Notes: generated by a model not told the origin, from the sequence alone. Positions 18,813-28,868 are shown, numbered from the stretch's first letter. The stretch is DNA of 64,000 nucleotides from Cupriavidus basilensis (GCF_008801925.2 NZ_CP062805.1:186001-250000); one strand, 5' to 3'. A program made the numbers and translations.

Positions 18813-19823
18813 ATGGACAGTATTGACCTGCAAGTACTGAAAGACGCTAAGGCCTGGTTGGAGGCTGGTCATGGAGTAACGTTGGCGACCGTCACCAGGA
18901 CCTGGGGTTCCAGCCCGCGTCCGATCGGGGCAATGCTGGCCCTGCGCGACGACGGTCGTGTGTCTGGCTCGGTGTCAGGTGGCTGCATTGAGGATGACCT
19001 GATCTATCAGAATTCCAAGAGATTCCTCTCCTTCGACACGCCGGAGATCGTGACCTACGGTGTTAATGCGGAAGAGGCGCGGCGAATGGGTTTGCCCTGC
19101 GGCGGTACGATTCAACTCGTACTTGAATCGCATCGCGACTTGGCCCGCATCGGAGAAATGCTAGAACGGGTAGAGCGTCGCGAACTGTTTGCTCGTGTGC
19201 TCGATTTAAGGTCTGGTGCGATTTGCTTCCGACCGGCGCAACCCGATGATGTCCTGAGTCTCGATGCGCAGCACCTCGTGACGGTGTACGGCCCACGGTA
19301 CCGGCTTTTGTTGATCGGCGCAGGGCAATTGTCTAGCTTCCTGGCGAGCATGGCGGTTGCATTGGAGTACCAGGTGACAGTTTGCGACCCTCGCGACGAG
19401 TACGTCGGCGATTGGGACGTGGCGGGAACGACGCTGGTGAGAACCATGCCGGACGACACGGTCATCGCCATGGGGCCTGACCGTAGGACAGCGGTGATTG
19501 CCCTGACGCATGATCCTAAGCTCGACGACCTTGCGTTGATGGAGGCGTTGCAATCGGACGCCTTTTATGTCGGTGCGATCGGCTCGCGCGCAAATAACCG
19601 GATGAGACGTGAGCGCCTGCTTGAGTTCGGCGTCACAGAAGACCAGGCTCGCTGCATGCATGGACCGATCGGGATTCACATTGGAAGCAAGACCCCTCAC
19701 GAAATCGCTGTCTCGATCGTCGCGGAACTAACCGCAGTAAAGAATGGCATCGTACTGCCTGACGGCTGGAACATTATGGCCCGCAAGGCGGGAACGGACA
19801 CGCACGCCTGTGCGGTCCTGTGA
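18813..19823 (+). CDS. XdhC/CoxF-family molybdenum cofactor insertion factor
   Basis: 336 residues. Motifs: LATVTRTWGSSPRPIGAML, GSVSGGCIEDDLI, then a Rossmann-type C-terminal domain with LLIGAGQLSSFLA, VCDPRDEYV, FYVGAIGSRANNRMRRERL and PIGIHIGSKTPHEIAVSIVAEL. Family members bind and hand over molybdopterin cofactor, including the sulfurated form, to the large subunit. It is the last gene of the molybdenum hydroxylase operon, 36 bases after coxG. Confidence 0.88.
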   Translation: MDSIDLQVLKDAKAWLEAGHGVTLATVTRTWGSSPRPIGAMLALRDDGRVSGSVSGGCIEDDLIYQNSKRFLSFDTPEIVTYGVNAEEARRMGLPCGGTIQLVLESHRDLARIGEMLERVERRELFARVLDLRSGAICFRPAQPDDVLSLDAQHLVTVYGPRYRLLLIGAGQLSSFLASMAVALEYQVTVCDPRDEYVGDWDVAGTTLVRTMPDDTVIAMGPDRRTAVIALTHDPKLDDLALMEALQSDAFYVGAIGSRANNRMRRERLLEFGVTEDQARCMHGPIGIHIGSKTPHEIAVSIVAELTAVKNGIVLPDGWNIMARKAGTDTHACAVL

Positions 19824-20348
19824 GTCCAACTGTGTCCGGACATCAAGACGGAGTGCCTTGAAGAATCGTAATTACCCCGTCAACACCACTTGGTTGGCGT
19901 CGAGATGGTCCAGCGATGACGAAACCATCGCCATGTTCGAGCAGAATCTCTCGGAAAATTTGTACAAACTATGGAACCGAGTGTCATTGGGGTGGAAGAT
20001 CCGAGGGCCGAGCCTTCAGTAGACAGGCGAAGGCAATATGGGTAGCCGAAAGCTGACCAACAGGGCTATCTCACTTCGGCGGGGGGCGCGACAGCACGAT
20101 GACAAGGATATGCTAAGCAACTGGAAAGCCCTACTCGTCCCGGTGTGGCGCTGCGGAAACGTGTGCGCCCGCCAGCAACTGTGAAGCTTGTCATCACGCC
20201 TTCAGGCTCCCCCCATGTACTTGCTAACTTCCTGGTTCGCAGACGGGACCTTGATGAGAGTCGCTTCGCGAACGTCTTTCACTGCTCGCCGCAAATCGCT
20301 TTCCGCTGAGCAAATGGCAAGCTGTGGGCCATGCGCGATGGCGTCCGG
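19824..20348. other. Intergenic stretch with no recognised gene
   Basis: 525 bases between the convergent xdhC and GntR genes. A short frame near 19860-20010 (containing ETIAMFEQNLSENLYKLWNR) is open, but has no start signal and no recognised similarity. It may be a gene scrap. Confidence 0.4.
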
Positions 20349-21026
20349 CTACGCAATCGCCAACCGCTGCTCCGCCTGAGACTGGCTGAGCCGAACGGCC
20401 AATTCCCGCGCGCGGGTGGTGTGGAGTTCGCTCAGTTCGGCCGCGCGCGCGCTGTCACCTGCTGCAATTGCCTTGGCAATTGCCTCGTGTTCATCCCAAA
20501 TCGGTTCGCGCTGCGTGGCGAACTGCAAGCCGGCACCCATTGCGCGTCGCAGATGGGCCCAGTAGACCTCGGCGCTCTCTGCAATGAGGGGATTGCCGGA
20601 TGCGTCGTAAATCGCCCGATGGAAGGCCATATCCGCATCGACCATGGCCTTGACGTCCTTGCCCTTGATAACCCGTCGTCCAGCCGCGAGGAGCTTGGGA
20701 TCGATCTCATAGCGGCGCTCGGCGGCAAGGCGGGCGGCAAGCGCGTCGAGGGCGCCGCGGATCATGTAAAGGTTGGAAATAGCGGTGGCGTCCATGGGCG
20801 CAACCTCTACACCTCGACCGGGGACGTCCTGCACAAAGCCGTCCTTCTTCAGCAGAAGGAGGGCCTTCAGCACTGGCGAGCGGGAAACCTGCATCTGTTC
20901 CGCGATTTCCTCTTGCTTCAGGCGGGTTCCGGCCTCGAGGGATCCATCGCTGATGGCATCCAACAGCGTCTTGTACACCTCCTCCACATAGTCCGGTCTG
21001 GCAGAAATCTTCTGCAGCTTGATCAC
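20349..21026 (-). CDS. GntR-family regulator, FCD (FadR-like) subgroup
   Basis: 225 residues from GTG 21026, chosen because TTGGAGG lies 5 bases upstream; a longer ATG start at 21071 would begin inside the palindromic operator. The winged helix is EEVYKTLLDAISDGSLEAGT, EEIAEQMQVSRSPVLKALLLL and GFVQDVPGRGVEV. The C-terminal FCD ligand-binding domain has LYMIRGALDALAARLAA, DADMAFHRAIYDASGNPLI and the metal-binding His residues in HEAIAKAIAAGD and LSELHTTRA. It is divergent from the acyl-CoA ligase operon, with dyads between, and likely represses it until a carboxylic-acid or acyl ligand binds. Confidence 0.9.
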   Translation of the reverse strand: MIKLQKISARPDYVEEVYKTLLDAISDGSLEAGTRLKQEEIAEQMQVSRSPVLKALLLLKKDGFVQDVPGRGVEVAPMDATAISNLYMIRGALDALAARLAAERRYEIDPKLLAAGRRVIKGKDVKAMVDADMAFHRAIYDASGNPLIAESAEVYWAHLRRAMGAGLQFATQREPIWDEHEAIAKAIAAGDSARAAELSELHTTRARELAVRLSQSQAEQRLAIA

Positions 21027-21048
21027 ACTGGCCTCCAAGTTTGTACCT

Positions 21049-21213
21049 TGTACTCTGGATCCAGAGTACATCGCGCACTAGCAACCGTCAAACGTTGAAT
21101 GTGAGTGCAGCGCCATTTCGATTCCGGCAGAAGGGTAAACCCATAAATACAAGGGCGATGCATTGTCCTATTCTTTGGATCCAGAACCCAGAATCCAGAA
21201 CCCCGGATTCTGG
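21049..21213. promoter_or_regulatory. Palindromic operator sites between GntR gene and ligase operon
   Basis: 21049-21070 is a perfect 22-base palindrome (TGTACTCTGGA and its complement). A related GGATCCAGAA core lies at 21177-21186, and CCAGAATCC (21188-21196) pairs with GGATTCTGG (21205-21213). The shared GGATYCAGA/TCTGGATYC core repeated three times suggests multiple binding sites for the adjacent GntR protein. Confidence 0.55.
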
Positions 21214-21489
21214 AGCCAGCAATAAGCCGCAGCCCAGAGCCGAACCCCGCCAGTGCGAACAGCCGCGACCGCACGCGCGGAATCAGCACCGTGTAGGGCC
21301 AAGTTTTAACAGGTGCGTCGAACGACTAATGCGGAAACCTGAAAGGAGACCAGTCAATGCAATCAGGTCCTATGGCATGGCGTCTAACGACCCATGTCCG
21401 ACAAACACATAACGGAAGTGATCACCTGCCCGAGCGATCGCGACGCCAAATAGTCCTTGTCACGATGGGTGCGTCAGCGGAGCAATGAA

Positions 21490-23058
21490 ATGGCAACGAT
21501 CGCAAGTCTTCCCCAAATGCTGTCCCTTCACGCTCAGCGCACGCCGAATAAGATCGGCGCGCAGGATCTCGAGCGAAGTCTGACGTTTCGCCAGTGGCAT
21601 CAGCGGTCCCGCAAGCTGGCCAACGCGCTGTTGGGGCTTGGGCTTAAGAAGGGGGATCGCGTTTGTGTCCTCGCATACAACAGCATCGAGTGGTTAGAAA
21701 TCTATGCCGCAACGGCGATTGCGGGACTCATCGCAGTGCCGGTCAATTTCCGTCTAGTTGGTACCGAAATTGCCTATATCGCGCAAAACTGCGATGCGCG
21801 AGCATTTCTCGTGCAAGCCGAATTGCTCGGGCCGTTCGAAGACGCGCGCAGGGAATTGTCCTTGCCTGAAAGGAACTGCATCGTCTTTGGGAGCAGTCAA
21901 CCAGCAGCCGGCTTTAGTCAATACGAAGCATTGATCGCTGCAGCAGCGGACACCGAGCCGGCATCACTGCTCGCTGCGGATGATCCCTGGACGTTGATGT
22001 ACACGTCGGGGACTACAGGCAAGCCTAAGGGTGCGCTCCGAAGCCATGCGGGCAGCGCATCGCTTTCGCTTGCCACGCTGGCTGAGATGGGGCTCAGCCA
22101 TGACGACGGCGCCTTGCTCGTCATGCCACTCTGCCACGCTAACTCCTTGTACTTCTTCGGCGCCTTTCTCTATGCAGGCGCCACCTGTACGGTCTACAGT
22201 CGCAAGAGCTTTGATCCCGAGCACCTGCTACAAACCTTCTCGACAGGCGAGAGTACATTCACCTCTCTGGTGCCGACGCACTACACCATGATGCTCGGTT
22301 TGGAGCCGCAGATTCGCAATCACTACGATGTGAGTCGAGTCCGAAAGCTGATGATTTCATCAGCTCCAGCTCGTCGCGAAACCAAGCTGGAGATTCTCGA
22401 ATACTTCAAGAATTCCGGCTTGTACGAAATGTACGGATCCACCGAAACCGGTTGGGTGACGATGCTTCACCCGAATGAGCAGCTTTCGAAGCTCGGCTCT
22501 GTTGGGAGGGAATGCGTGGGAGGCCGGAGAATCCGCTTCCTTGACCAAGACGGCAACGAGGTTCCCGATGGTCAGCCCGGCGAGCTCTATGCAAGCAACC
22601 CCTACTTATTCGACGGCTATTGGGGGCTGCCAGAGAAGACGCAAGATGCTTTCCGTGGGGAATACTGCACCGTAGGGGATTTCGGATTCAGAGATGAGGA
22701 CGGCTACATTCATCTTGTTGACCGTAAGAGCAACATGATCATCTCTGGCGGGGAAAACATCTATCCCTCAGAGGTCGAGACCATGCTTGCCGCCCATCCG
22801 AAAGTCGGAGACGTTGCTGTCATCGGTTTGAGCGATGAGAAGTGGGGGGAGCGGGTACACGCGGTGGTGGTCCCTCGCGTGGGGGAAACACTGACGCCTG
22901 ACGAGGTGATTGCCTGGTGCAAGGACCGAATCGCGGGCTACAAGAGGCCGCGCTCCGTCTCGTTCATCTGTGACGGCGAAATGCCCAGAACCGCGACCGG
23001 AAAAATTCAACATCGTCTATTAAGAACAAGGTTTGCCGAGCGCGACGGCAATCATTGA
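21490..23058 (+). CDS. AMP-forming acyl-CoA synthetase (carboxylic/2-hydroxy acid:CoA ligase)
   Basis: 522 residues from ATG 21490. Adenylate-forming motifs are all present: LMYTSGTTGKPKGALRSH (P-loop, near 175), LYEMYGSTETGWVTM (near 310), GEYCTVGDFGFRDEDGYIHL and DRKSNMIISGGENIYPSEVE (hinge) and the catalytic Lys in MPRTATGKIQH. It activates a carboxylic acid to its CoA thioester. A 2-hydroxyacyl-CoA lyase-like enzyme begins 18 bases downstream, suggesting a 2-hydroxy acid substrate (for instance 2-hydroxyisobutyrate or a related acid). The substrate is inferred from the neighbour only. Confidence 0.85.
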   Translation: MATIASLPQMLSLHAQRTPNKIGAQDLERSLTFRQWHQRSRKLANALLGLGLKKGDRVCVLAYNSIEWLEIYAATAIAGLIAVPVNFRLVGTEIAYIAQNCDARAFLVQAELLGPFEDARRELSLPERNCIVFGSSQPAAGFSQYEALIAAAADTEPASLLAADDPWTLMYTSGTTGKPKGALRSHAGSASLSLATLAEMGLSHDDGALLVMPLCHANSLYFFGAFLYAGATCTVYSRKSFDPEHLLQTFSTGESTFTSLVPTHYTMMLGLEPQIRNHYDVSRVRKLMISSAPARRETKLEILEYFKNSGLYEMYGSTETGWVTMLHPNEQLSKLGSVGRECVGGRRIRFLDQDGNEVPDGQPGELYASNPYLFDGYWGLPEKTQDAFRGEYCTVGDFGFRDEDGYIHLVDRKSNMIISGGENIYPSEVETMLAAHPKVGDVAVIGLSDEKWGERVHAVVVPRVGETLTPDEVIAWCKDRIAGYKRPRSVSFICDGEMPRTATGKIQHRLLRTRFAERDGNH

Positions 23059-23076
23059 CGCACGAGGAGAGTAGTC

Positions 23077-24813
23077 ATGAGTCTCAATAAGCATCAGGAC
23101 GTCAATCAGGACGTTAATAGTTGTGCTGCCTGGATCGCCAAATTTCTGAAGGCACAGGGTATCGATCGTGTATTCGGCCTGCAGGGCAGCTATCTGCAAC
23201 CGCTGTGGGACCATATCGGTCGAACCGGGATACAGATTGTCGATGTGCGCGACGAGGATGCCGCGGTTTATATGGCGCATGCTCATGCGGAGTTGACAGG
23301 ACAGATTGGAGTAGCACTGGCCACCGCCGGTCCCGGCGTCACCAATACCGTTACGGCTATGGCGAACGCCTTTGTATCGCGTGTACCTGTACTGTTAATC
23401 GGCGGTTGCCCGTCGCAGCAGCAGTCAAATATGGGGCCGTTGCAGGACATCCCTCACGTCGACATCCTGAAGCCCGTCACGCGTTATTCGCGGACGGCTC
23501 GCATCGCCGACCATGTCGTGCGCGAATTCAATGAGGCCTTCGCCTGTGCCGCTGGCTATGTGCGTGAACCGGGACCGGCATACATTGAGGTACCTACTGA
23601 TGTGCTGCGCACCCCGATACTGCCACAACTGATTCTTGATGACTGGATGCAACCCACGCCGCGACGGCCCATGTACCCGGATCCCGTCGCGACGCGCGAA
23701 GCCATGGAGGTGTTCTGGGCGGCAAAGCGACCGGTAGTTATTACCGGCCGTGGTGCGAAAGGCGCTGGGGACGCGATCGTCCGTTTGCTGGAAGCCACCG
23801 GCGCTCTGTATCTCGACACGCAAGAGAGCCGTGGCGTCGTGCCCTATGACCACCCGGCGTCGGTGGGCGCGGCGCGGTCTCAGGTGATGACTGACGCCGA
23901 CGTGGTGCTGCTGGTCGGTCGAAAGCTGGACTACCAACTCGGCTATGGTTCTCCCGCGGTGTTCCCGCATGCGCGCTTCATTCGCATTGCCGACGCGCCT
24001 GGTGAATTGTTCGACAACCGGCGCGGGCGTCCTGAAATTCTGGCTTCCGCACGAGAGACCATCGAATCGATGCTGTCTCTGGCGGACGGTCGATCCGCAG
24101 CCGTGGATGTGTCGTGGGCCGCGAATGTGCGCGACCGGCATCTGTCGCGGGTGGCCAGAGCGGCTGCGCTGGAGCAACGCGAAACGCTCGGCAGTGACGG
24201 GAAGATCCACCCGCGGGTGATCTTCGATGCCATCGCCGAAGTGGCATTTCAGGACTACATTGGCGTTGCCGATGGCGGAGACTTGTTGAGCTTCGCGCGA
24301 ACCGGGCTGCAATCCAATACTTACATGGATTCGGGGGCATTTGGGTGCCTCGGCGCGGGCGTTCCGTTTGCCATTGCCGCAGCGCTTGCGCAACCCGGCC
24401 GTCAAGTGATCTCGGTGAATGGAGACGGCGCGTTCGGCATCAACGCGATGGAGATCGACACAGCGGTCAGGCATGGCGCCAAGGTGGTCTTCATTGTCTC
24501 CAACAATGCGGCTTGGAACCTTGAGCGAATCGATCAGGAAATGAACTATGGCGGACGTGTCGTGGGGACGACCCTACGTCATTCCGACTACGCCGGATTG
24601 GCGCGATCACTCGGCGCCCATGGTGAACGCGTGGAGAAGCCAGAAGATATGGTGGGCGCATTGGAGCGCGCACTCGCCAATGCTCCGGCCTTGATCGACG
24701 TCGTGACCTCACAATCGGTGGTTTCCTCAGACATGCAGAAGGGCTTGAGTCTGGTTCCTGACTATCAGGCTTTGATGGCATGGGATGAAGCCGAACGCCG
24801 CCGACGACAGTAG
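23077..24813 (+). CDS. Thiamine-diphosphate enzyme, 2-hydroxyacyl-CoA lyase/oxalyl-CoA decarboxylase type
   Basis: 578 residues with the three-domain layout of the acetolactate synthase superfamily: N-terminal pyrimidine-binding domain with [14 protein letters not shown], catalytic Glu in [17 protein letters not shown] and [17 protein letters not shown]; a central domain ([13 protein letters not shown]); and a C-terminal diphosphate-binding domain with [20 protein letters not shown] and NNAAWN. No FAD-type acetolactate synthase regulatory neighbour (ilvH) exists. Together with the upstream CoA ligase it best fits cleavage of a 2-hydroxyacyl-CoA to formyl-CoA plus an aldehyde or ketone, as described for ligase-lyase pairs using 2-hydroxyisobutyrate. 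Benzoylformate- or oxalyl-CoA-type decarboxylation are alternatives. Confidence 0.75.
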   Translation: MSLNKHQDVNQDVNSCAAWIAKFLKAQGIDRVFGLQGSYLQPLWDHIGRTGIQIVDVRDEDAAVYMAHAHAELTGQIGVALATAGPGVTNTVTAMANAFVSRVPVLLIGGCPSQQQSNMGPLQDIPHVDILKPVTRYSRTARIADHVVREFNEAFACAAGYVREPGPAYIEVPTDVLRTPILPQLILDDWMQPTPRRPMYPDPVATREAMEVFWAAKRPVVITGRGAKGAGDAIVRLLEATGALYLDTQESRGVVPYDHPASVGAARSQVMTDADVVLLVGRKLDYQLGYGSPAVFPHARFIRIADAPGELFDNRRGRPEILASARETIESMLSLADGRSAAVDVSWAANVRDRHLSRVARAAALEQRETLGSDGKIHPRVIFDAIAEVAFQDYIGVADGGDLLSFARTGLQSNTYMDSGAFGCLGAGVPFAIAAALAQPGRQVISVNGDGAFGINAMEIDTAVRHGAKVVFIVSNNAAWNLERIDQEMNYGGRVVGTTLRHSDYAGLARSLGAHGERVEKPEDMVGALERALANAPALIDVVTSQSVVSSDMQKGLSLVPDYQALMAWDEAERRRRQ

Positions 24814-24820
24814 GTCCGTC

Positions 24821-24843
24821 GGCGGCCAGGCGATCTGGCCGCC
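24821..24843 (+). terminator. Perfect hairpin after the lyase gene
   Basis: GGCGGCCAG and CTGGCCGCC form a perfect 9-base stem with a 5-base loop, 8 bases after the stop codon. A T-run is absent, so termination strength is uncertain. Confidence 0.55.
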
Positions 24844-25165
24844 TATCCTGCTTTCGTTCGCTGGCACTTCGGGTGGTCAAGGCAGGCCGTGACATTGCCG
24901 GGATCGGGCGTCGCAAACGATGGGTATCCGTTGATCTGCAGCGATTCTCACGCTGGAGAAGCGGTCACCTGTAGGCGCCTGGTGCCGAGGCCGAGCGATC
25001 TCGTTGTCTGCGTTTCTCACCTTGTCGTCGAAAAGGCGCCGACAGAAGCGCCGGTCACCCCGCCACGTGCGGTGGAGTGATTGTTGTTGCCGGGTCTGGT
25101 GAGGTCACCACGCCGCCGGCTACTCATCCATCATGCGCGGACCGCCGGTCCGCAAGGAGACTCAT
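24844..25165. other. Intergenic region before the MFS gene
   Basis: 322 bases with no supported gene. The right edge carries the AAGGAG ribosome site of the transporter gene. An open frame at 24889-25080 has no start signal or recognisable sequence. Confidence 0.4.
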
Positions 25166-26494
25166 ATGCAACGAATAGAAGCGCTATCCCCAAGTGGGCT
25201 GGTCAGTCTGGAGACCGTCGCCTATCGCAAGGTCATGTGGCGAATCATTCCGCTGATGGCGGTCTGCTTTGTCTTTGCATATCTAGATCGAGTCAATATC
25301 AGCTTCGCGAAGCTTCAGATGCAGGCCGATCTCGGGTTCTCGGACGCGGCCTATGGGCTGGGCGCCAGCATCTTCTTTGTGGGCTACTTCATATTTGAGG
25401 TACCTAGCAATCTGATACTCGCCCGGACTGGAGCGCGGAGATGGATTGCGCGCATCATGATCTCGTGGGGCATCGCCTCTGCCGCCATGATGTTCGTCAC
25501 CAATGAAACATGGTTCTACATCCTGCGCTTCCTGATCGGTGCAACTGAAGCCGGCTTTCTGCCGGGCGCAATCCTGTACTTCACGTACTGGTTTCCCGCC
25601 CCGCGGCGCGCGCGTATCACCGGCTACTTCATGACATCGATCCCGATTTCCGGCGTATTGGGCGGGCCGCTTGCCGGTATCATCATGACCAATTTTGCAG
25701 GAATCAATGATTGGGCAGGGTGGCAGTGGCTGTTCCTGCTTGAGGGAATACCAACCGCATTGTTGGGCTTCGTGGTGCTGTTCTGCCTAACCGATAAGCC
25801 AGCTCTGGCGACATGGCTGTCCGAGGAGGAGAAGAGGGTTCTGCAAGCCAACTTGGCCGGCGATGCAACCGGAACATCGGTACACAAGTTCGGTCTCGCC
25901 CTGCGTCAACCGGCCACCATTTTTCTGGCAGTCGTTTATATGTTCATCCTGATGGGCATGTATGGGCTGACGTTCTGGATGCCGCAATTGATCAAGAACA
26001 CGGGGATTGCCAGCACCGAGGTCGTCGGATTGTTGAGCGCCATCCCATATGCAGCAGCCGGTATCGGGATGGTGTGGATTGGGCATCGGTCGGACCGTAC
26101 AGGGGAGCGCCGCTTGCATCTGGGCCTTGCCGTGCTAGCCGGGGGAATTGGCTACATCATTTCTGCGGCATTTGGTGCGCACACCGGAATCGCACTGGCG
26201 GCCCTGACATTGTCCGCCGTGGGAATCATGGGATGTCTTCCGGTGTTCTGGACGCTTCCTCCCAAGTACTTCCGTGGTACGGCTGCAGCCGGTGGTATTG
26301 CGTTGATCAATTCCGTGGGCAATCTTGGCGGCATGATCAGCCCTTATCTGGTGGGTAAGGTCAAAGACCTGACCGGCGACACGACCCTCGGGCTCTATGC
26401 GGTTGCCGCATTCACCCTTCTGGCAGCGTTGCTGATTCTCTTTGCCCTGCCGCGCACACTGGCGGGACAGGATCCCACCGCGGCCGACGCGTAA
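25166..26494 (+). CDS. MFS transporter, anion:cation symporter (ACS) family
   Basis: 442 residues, twelve predicted membrane segments. ATG 25166 follows CAAGGAGACTCAT. Family signatures: YRKVMWRIIPLMAVCFVFAY at the start, DRVNISFAKLQMQADLG, YFIFEVPSNLILARTGARRW, and FLIGATEAGFLPGAILYFTYW between segments 4 and 5. ACS members carry organic anions such as galactonate, phthalate, tartrate and other hydroxy acids with protons. Downstream of the CoA ligase and lyase, it is likely the importer of their acid substrate. Confidence 0.88.
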   Translation: MQRIEALSPSGLVSLETVAYRKVMWRIIPLMAVCFVFAYLDRVNISFAKLQMQADLGFSDAAYGLGASIFFVGYFIFEVPSNLILARTGARRWIARIMISWGIASAAMMFVTNETWFYILRFLIGATEAGFLPGAILYFTYWFPAPRRARITGYFMTSIPISGVLGGPLAGIIMTNFAGINDWAGWQWLFLLEGIPTALLGFVVLFCLTDKPALATWLSEEEKRVLQANLAGDATGTSVHKFGLALRQPATIFLAVVYMFILMGMYGLTFWMPQLIKNTGIASTEVVGLLSAIPYAAAGIGMVWIGHRSDRTGERRLHLGLAVLAGGIGYIISAAFGAHTGIALAALTLSAVGIMGCLPVFWTLPPKYFRGTAAAGGIALINSVGNLGGMISPYLVGKVKDLTGDTTLGLYAVAAFTLLAALLILFALPRTLAGQDPTAADA

Positions 26495-26846
26495 GGCAAG
26501 CGGCGCGTCGCACAGACGCGTGACGGAAGCCCGTCATCCCGCGGGTAAGTGGTCGCATGTCCTCGGATACCCGGGCACTGCAGCGGGGTGATACAAGCTT
26601 GTCTCCGTGATCGCGGTTCGGGGGCGCCATTGCCATACTGCGGATCTCCGTTATGGCGAAGAGATTCAGATCCGCCTGCCATGCGCATCACGACCGACGC
26701 GCCGCAGTTGTTCGGCGGCTACGGCTATTGACAACCACGACTATCGCGTTGAGCGCCTGCGCGACGCCAAAATTACCCAGATCTGGGAAGAGATCAATGT
26801 AACCGTCAGCGGAACCCGTCTGGCGAGCGACGGTAAGCGGTGGGGG

Positions 26847-27347
26847 CTACAGGTCGACGACCTTGCGCAGTAGCGCGAAGGAGACCCGCCAGTGGCCTTC
26901 GTTCGGGTCGCACTCGATGGAGGCGGTTTTCTGGTTGATGCGCACGATGGTGCCGATGCGTTCGCTGAGGTGCTGGTCGGTGAAGGTGACGGTATCGCCG
27001 ACCCGGAAGTCCGCGCGCTGCGCCCGGGGCGGTGGTGGCGGTGAAGCGTGCGGTGGTTGCTGCGCGGCGGTAGTGGGCTCGGCGAGCACGGCGGCGTAGG
27101 GCAGGATCCAGTGGCGGCCGCTGCTGGTGTCCTGGACCAGGGCCTGGGTCTGACGCAGCTCGAGGACGCGCCCCTGGCGCAGCGGCTGGGTCAGGTCGTC
27201 GGCGACGTAGCCCACGGTCATGCCGATATGCAGGTGCCTGCGGGCCTCGAGGATACGCTTGGGATCGTTGATCATTCGCCCGATGGTCAGATACAGGCGG
27301 TACAGGTCGGCACTTGGGGCCAGGCGCAGGGCGTCAAGGATGTCCAT
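26847..27347 (-). CDS. IS66 passenger protein of unknown function
   Basis: 166 residues, lying inside the element between tnpC and the left repeat, with ATG 27347 18 bases after the tnpC end. Visible features: an N-terminal helical region with LYRLYLTIGRMINDPKRILEA, a central GMTVGYVADDLTQPLRQGRV segment, a proline-rich linker (HASPPPPPRAQ), and a C-terminal small beta-barrel-like region (FRVGDTVTFTDQHLSERIG, then TIVRINQKTASIEC) recalling KOW/SH3-type nucleic-acid-binding folds. Function is not known. Its fixed place within the element suggests an accessory role in transposition or target choice. Confidence 0.7.
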   Translation of the reverse strand: MDILDALRLAPSADLYRLYLTIGRMINDPKRILEARRHLHIGMTVGYVADDLTQPLRQGRVLELRQTQALVQDTSSGRHWILPYAAVLAEPTTAAQQPPHASPPPPPRAQRADFRVGDTVTFTDQHLSERIGTIVRINQKTASIECDPNEGHWRVSFALLRKVVDL

Positions 27348-27364
27348 GACGCGCAGTGTAGCGG

Positions 27365-28868
27365 TTAGCGCGCCAGCGGCAGCAGTTCGTGGACCTGGCT
27401 GTGGGGTGGGCCGGCAGGCGCTCCAGCGTGTCCTTGAGCCAGCCGTAGGGCTCGATGCCGTTCAGGCGGCAGGTCCCGAGCAAGGAATACATCGTGGCAG
27501 CAGTGCGCCCGCCGCGCCCGCGAACATCCAGCTCGCCCTGCCGAGGGCAATCGGGCGGATCGCGCGCTCGAGGCGGTTGTTATCGGGCTCGAGGATGCCG
27601 CTCTCGGTGTAGCGCACCAGCGCCTGCCAGTGCCGCAGCGCATAGCCGAAGGCTTGTGCCAGCGGCTGCCTGGCAAGCAGGCCGTGGGCATTGCCCTGCA
27701 GCCACTGGTGGAACTGCGCCAGCAGCGGCACAGCCTCGGCCTGGCGCGCCGCCAGCTTGTGCTCCGGTGACTTGTCCTTGATGTCGGCCTCGATGGCATA
27801 CAGCCGGGCGATCCACGTCAGCGCCTGCGCCGCCAGCCCTGGTGTCTTCTGGGCTTTGGCGATCTCGAAGAAGCGTCGACGGCAATGCGCCCAGCATCCG
27901 ACCTCGATGATCCGACCGGTACGGTAAAGCGCATCGTGGCCACTGTAGGCATCAGCCTGCAGGTAGCCGTGGTAGTCGCGCAGGAAGTTCAGGAGGTAGG
28001 TCCCGGTGCGGGACTCGGCGAACTCGAACAGGACCGCCGGCGGGTGGTCAACCCACAACCCGTTCTCCTGCCGCTGCCCGGCCCCGAGGTAGCCCCACAG
28101 ATGGGCCTGCCGTGTGCTTGTGCGACCGCGTTCGAGCAATGGCAGCGTGGTGTCGTCCAGATGCACGCGCGGCGCTCGCAGGACGTGGTTGCGCAAGGGC
28201 GGCAGCAGCGTTGCCAGCAGCTCGGCAGAAGCCAGCTTCCATTCGCACAGGGTGGCCCTTGGCAGGTGCACCCCCAGGCGCGCATAGCGCGTTTCCTGCC
28301 GATTGATCGGCAGGTGGTCCACGAAGGTGTCGACCTGAATGCTGGCCAGCAGCCCTGCGCTGGCGTTGCTCTTGGGCAGCGGCGAGGGCTGCGCGGCAGC
28401 CGTCACGATGGTGGACTCGCCGCCCTTCGTGGCCACGTATTTGAAGCGGATGTGCTCGATCACGCTGAGCCTGGCCGGCTCGTAGTGCAGCGTCTCGCTG
28501 CGCTCCTCGCCGATGCGCTCCAGGGAGTCGAAGCTTGCCTTCTGCGCCTCGGACAGGTCGTATTCGATGCGCGTGCGTGGCAGGTCCTTGGGCAAGGCAG
28601 GACGGCCCTTGCGGATGTGGCCAGTCACCTTGACCTGCGGCGCCGCCGGCGGTGATGGCAAGTCCAGCGGCTGCGTAAAGAGTTCGGCCTGCCCCGGCAG
28701 GCGCTCGGAACTGGCGCCGAACCGCGCACGGTTAAGCTGCGCGACCTGATGCTTCAATATCTCCAGTTGCTCCCACAGCGCGCGGGCGACCCGGTTCTGC
28801 TCCAGCGCGAGAGTACGTACCGCCTCGAGATCGGCTGGCAGGTCGGAGGGTGTCAGTACCGGAAGCAT
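27365..28868 (-). pseudogene. tnpC: IS66 transposase TnpC, frameshifted twice
   Basis: ATG 28868. The first 450 residues are in one frame and show a coiled-coil start (ALEQNRVARALWEQLEILKH), the ARFGASSERLPGQ motif, the zinc-ribbon-like region and the DDE core (HLDDTTLPLLERGR; LQADAYSGHDALY; GCWAHCRRRFFEIAKA; ILEPDNNRLERAIRPIALGR). After WMFAGA near 27520 the family sequence changes frame (AATMYSLLGTCRLNGIEPYG), and near 27400 it changes again to QVHELLPLAR and a stop at 27365. Two single-base losses restore a 501-residue protein. Either the gene is dead or these are assembly errors in GC-rich runs. Confidence 0.88.

Noticed and set aside
23077..24813. Acetolactate synthase large subunit (ilvB)
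   Set aside because: Superfamily match only; no regulatory subunit or branched-chain amino-acid genes nearby, and it is paired with a CoA ligase.
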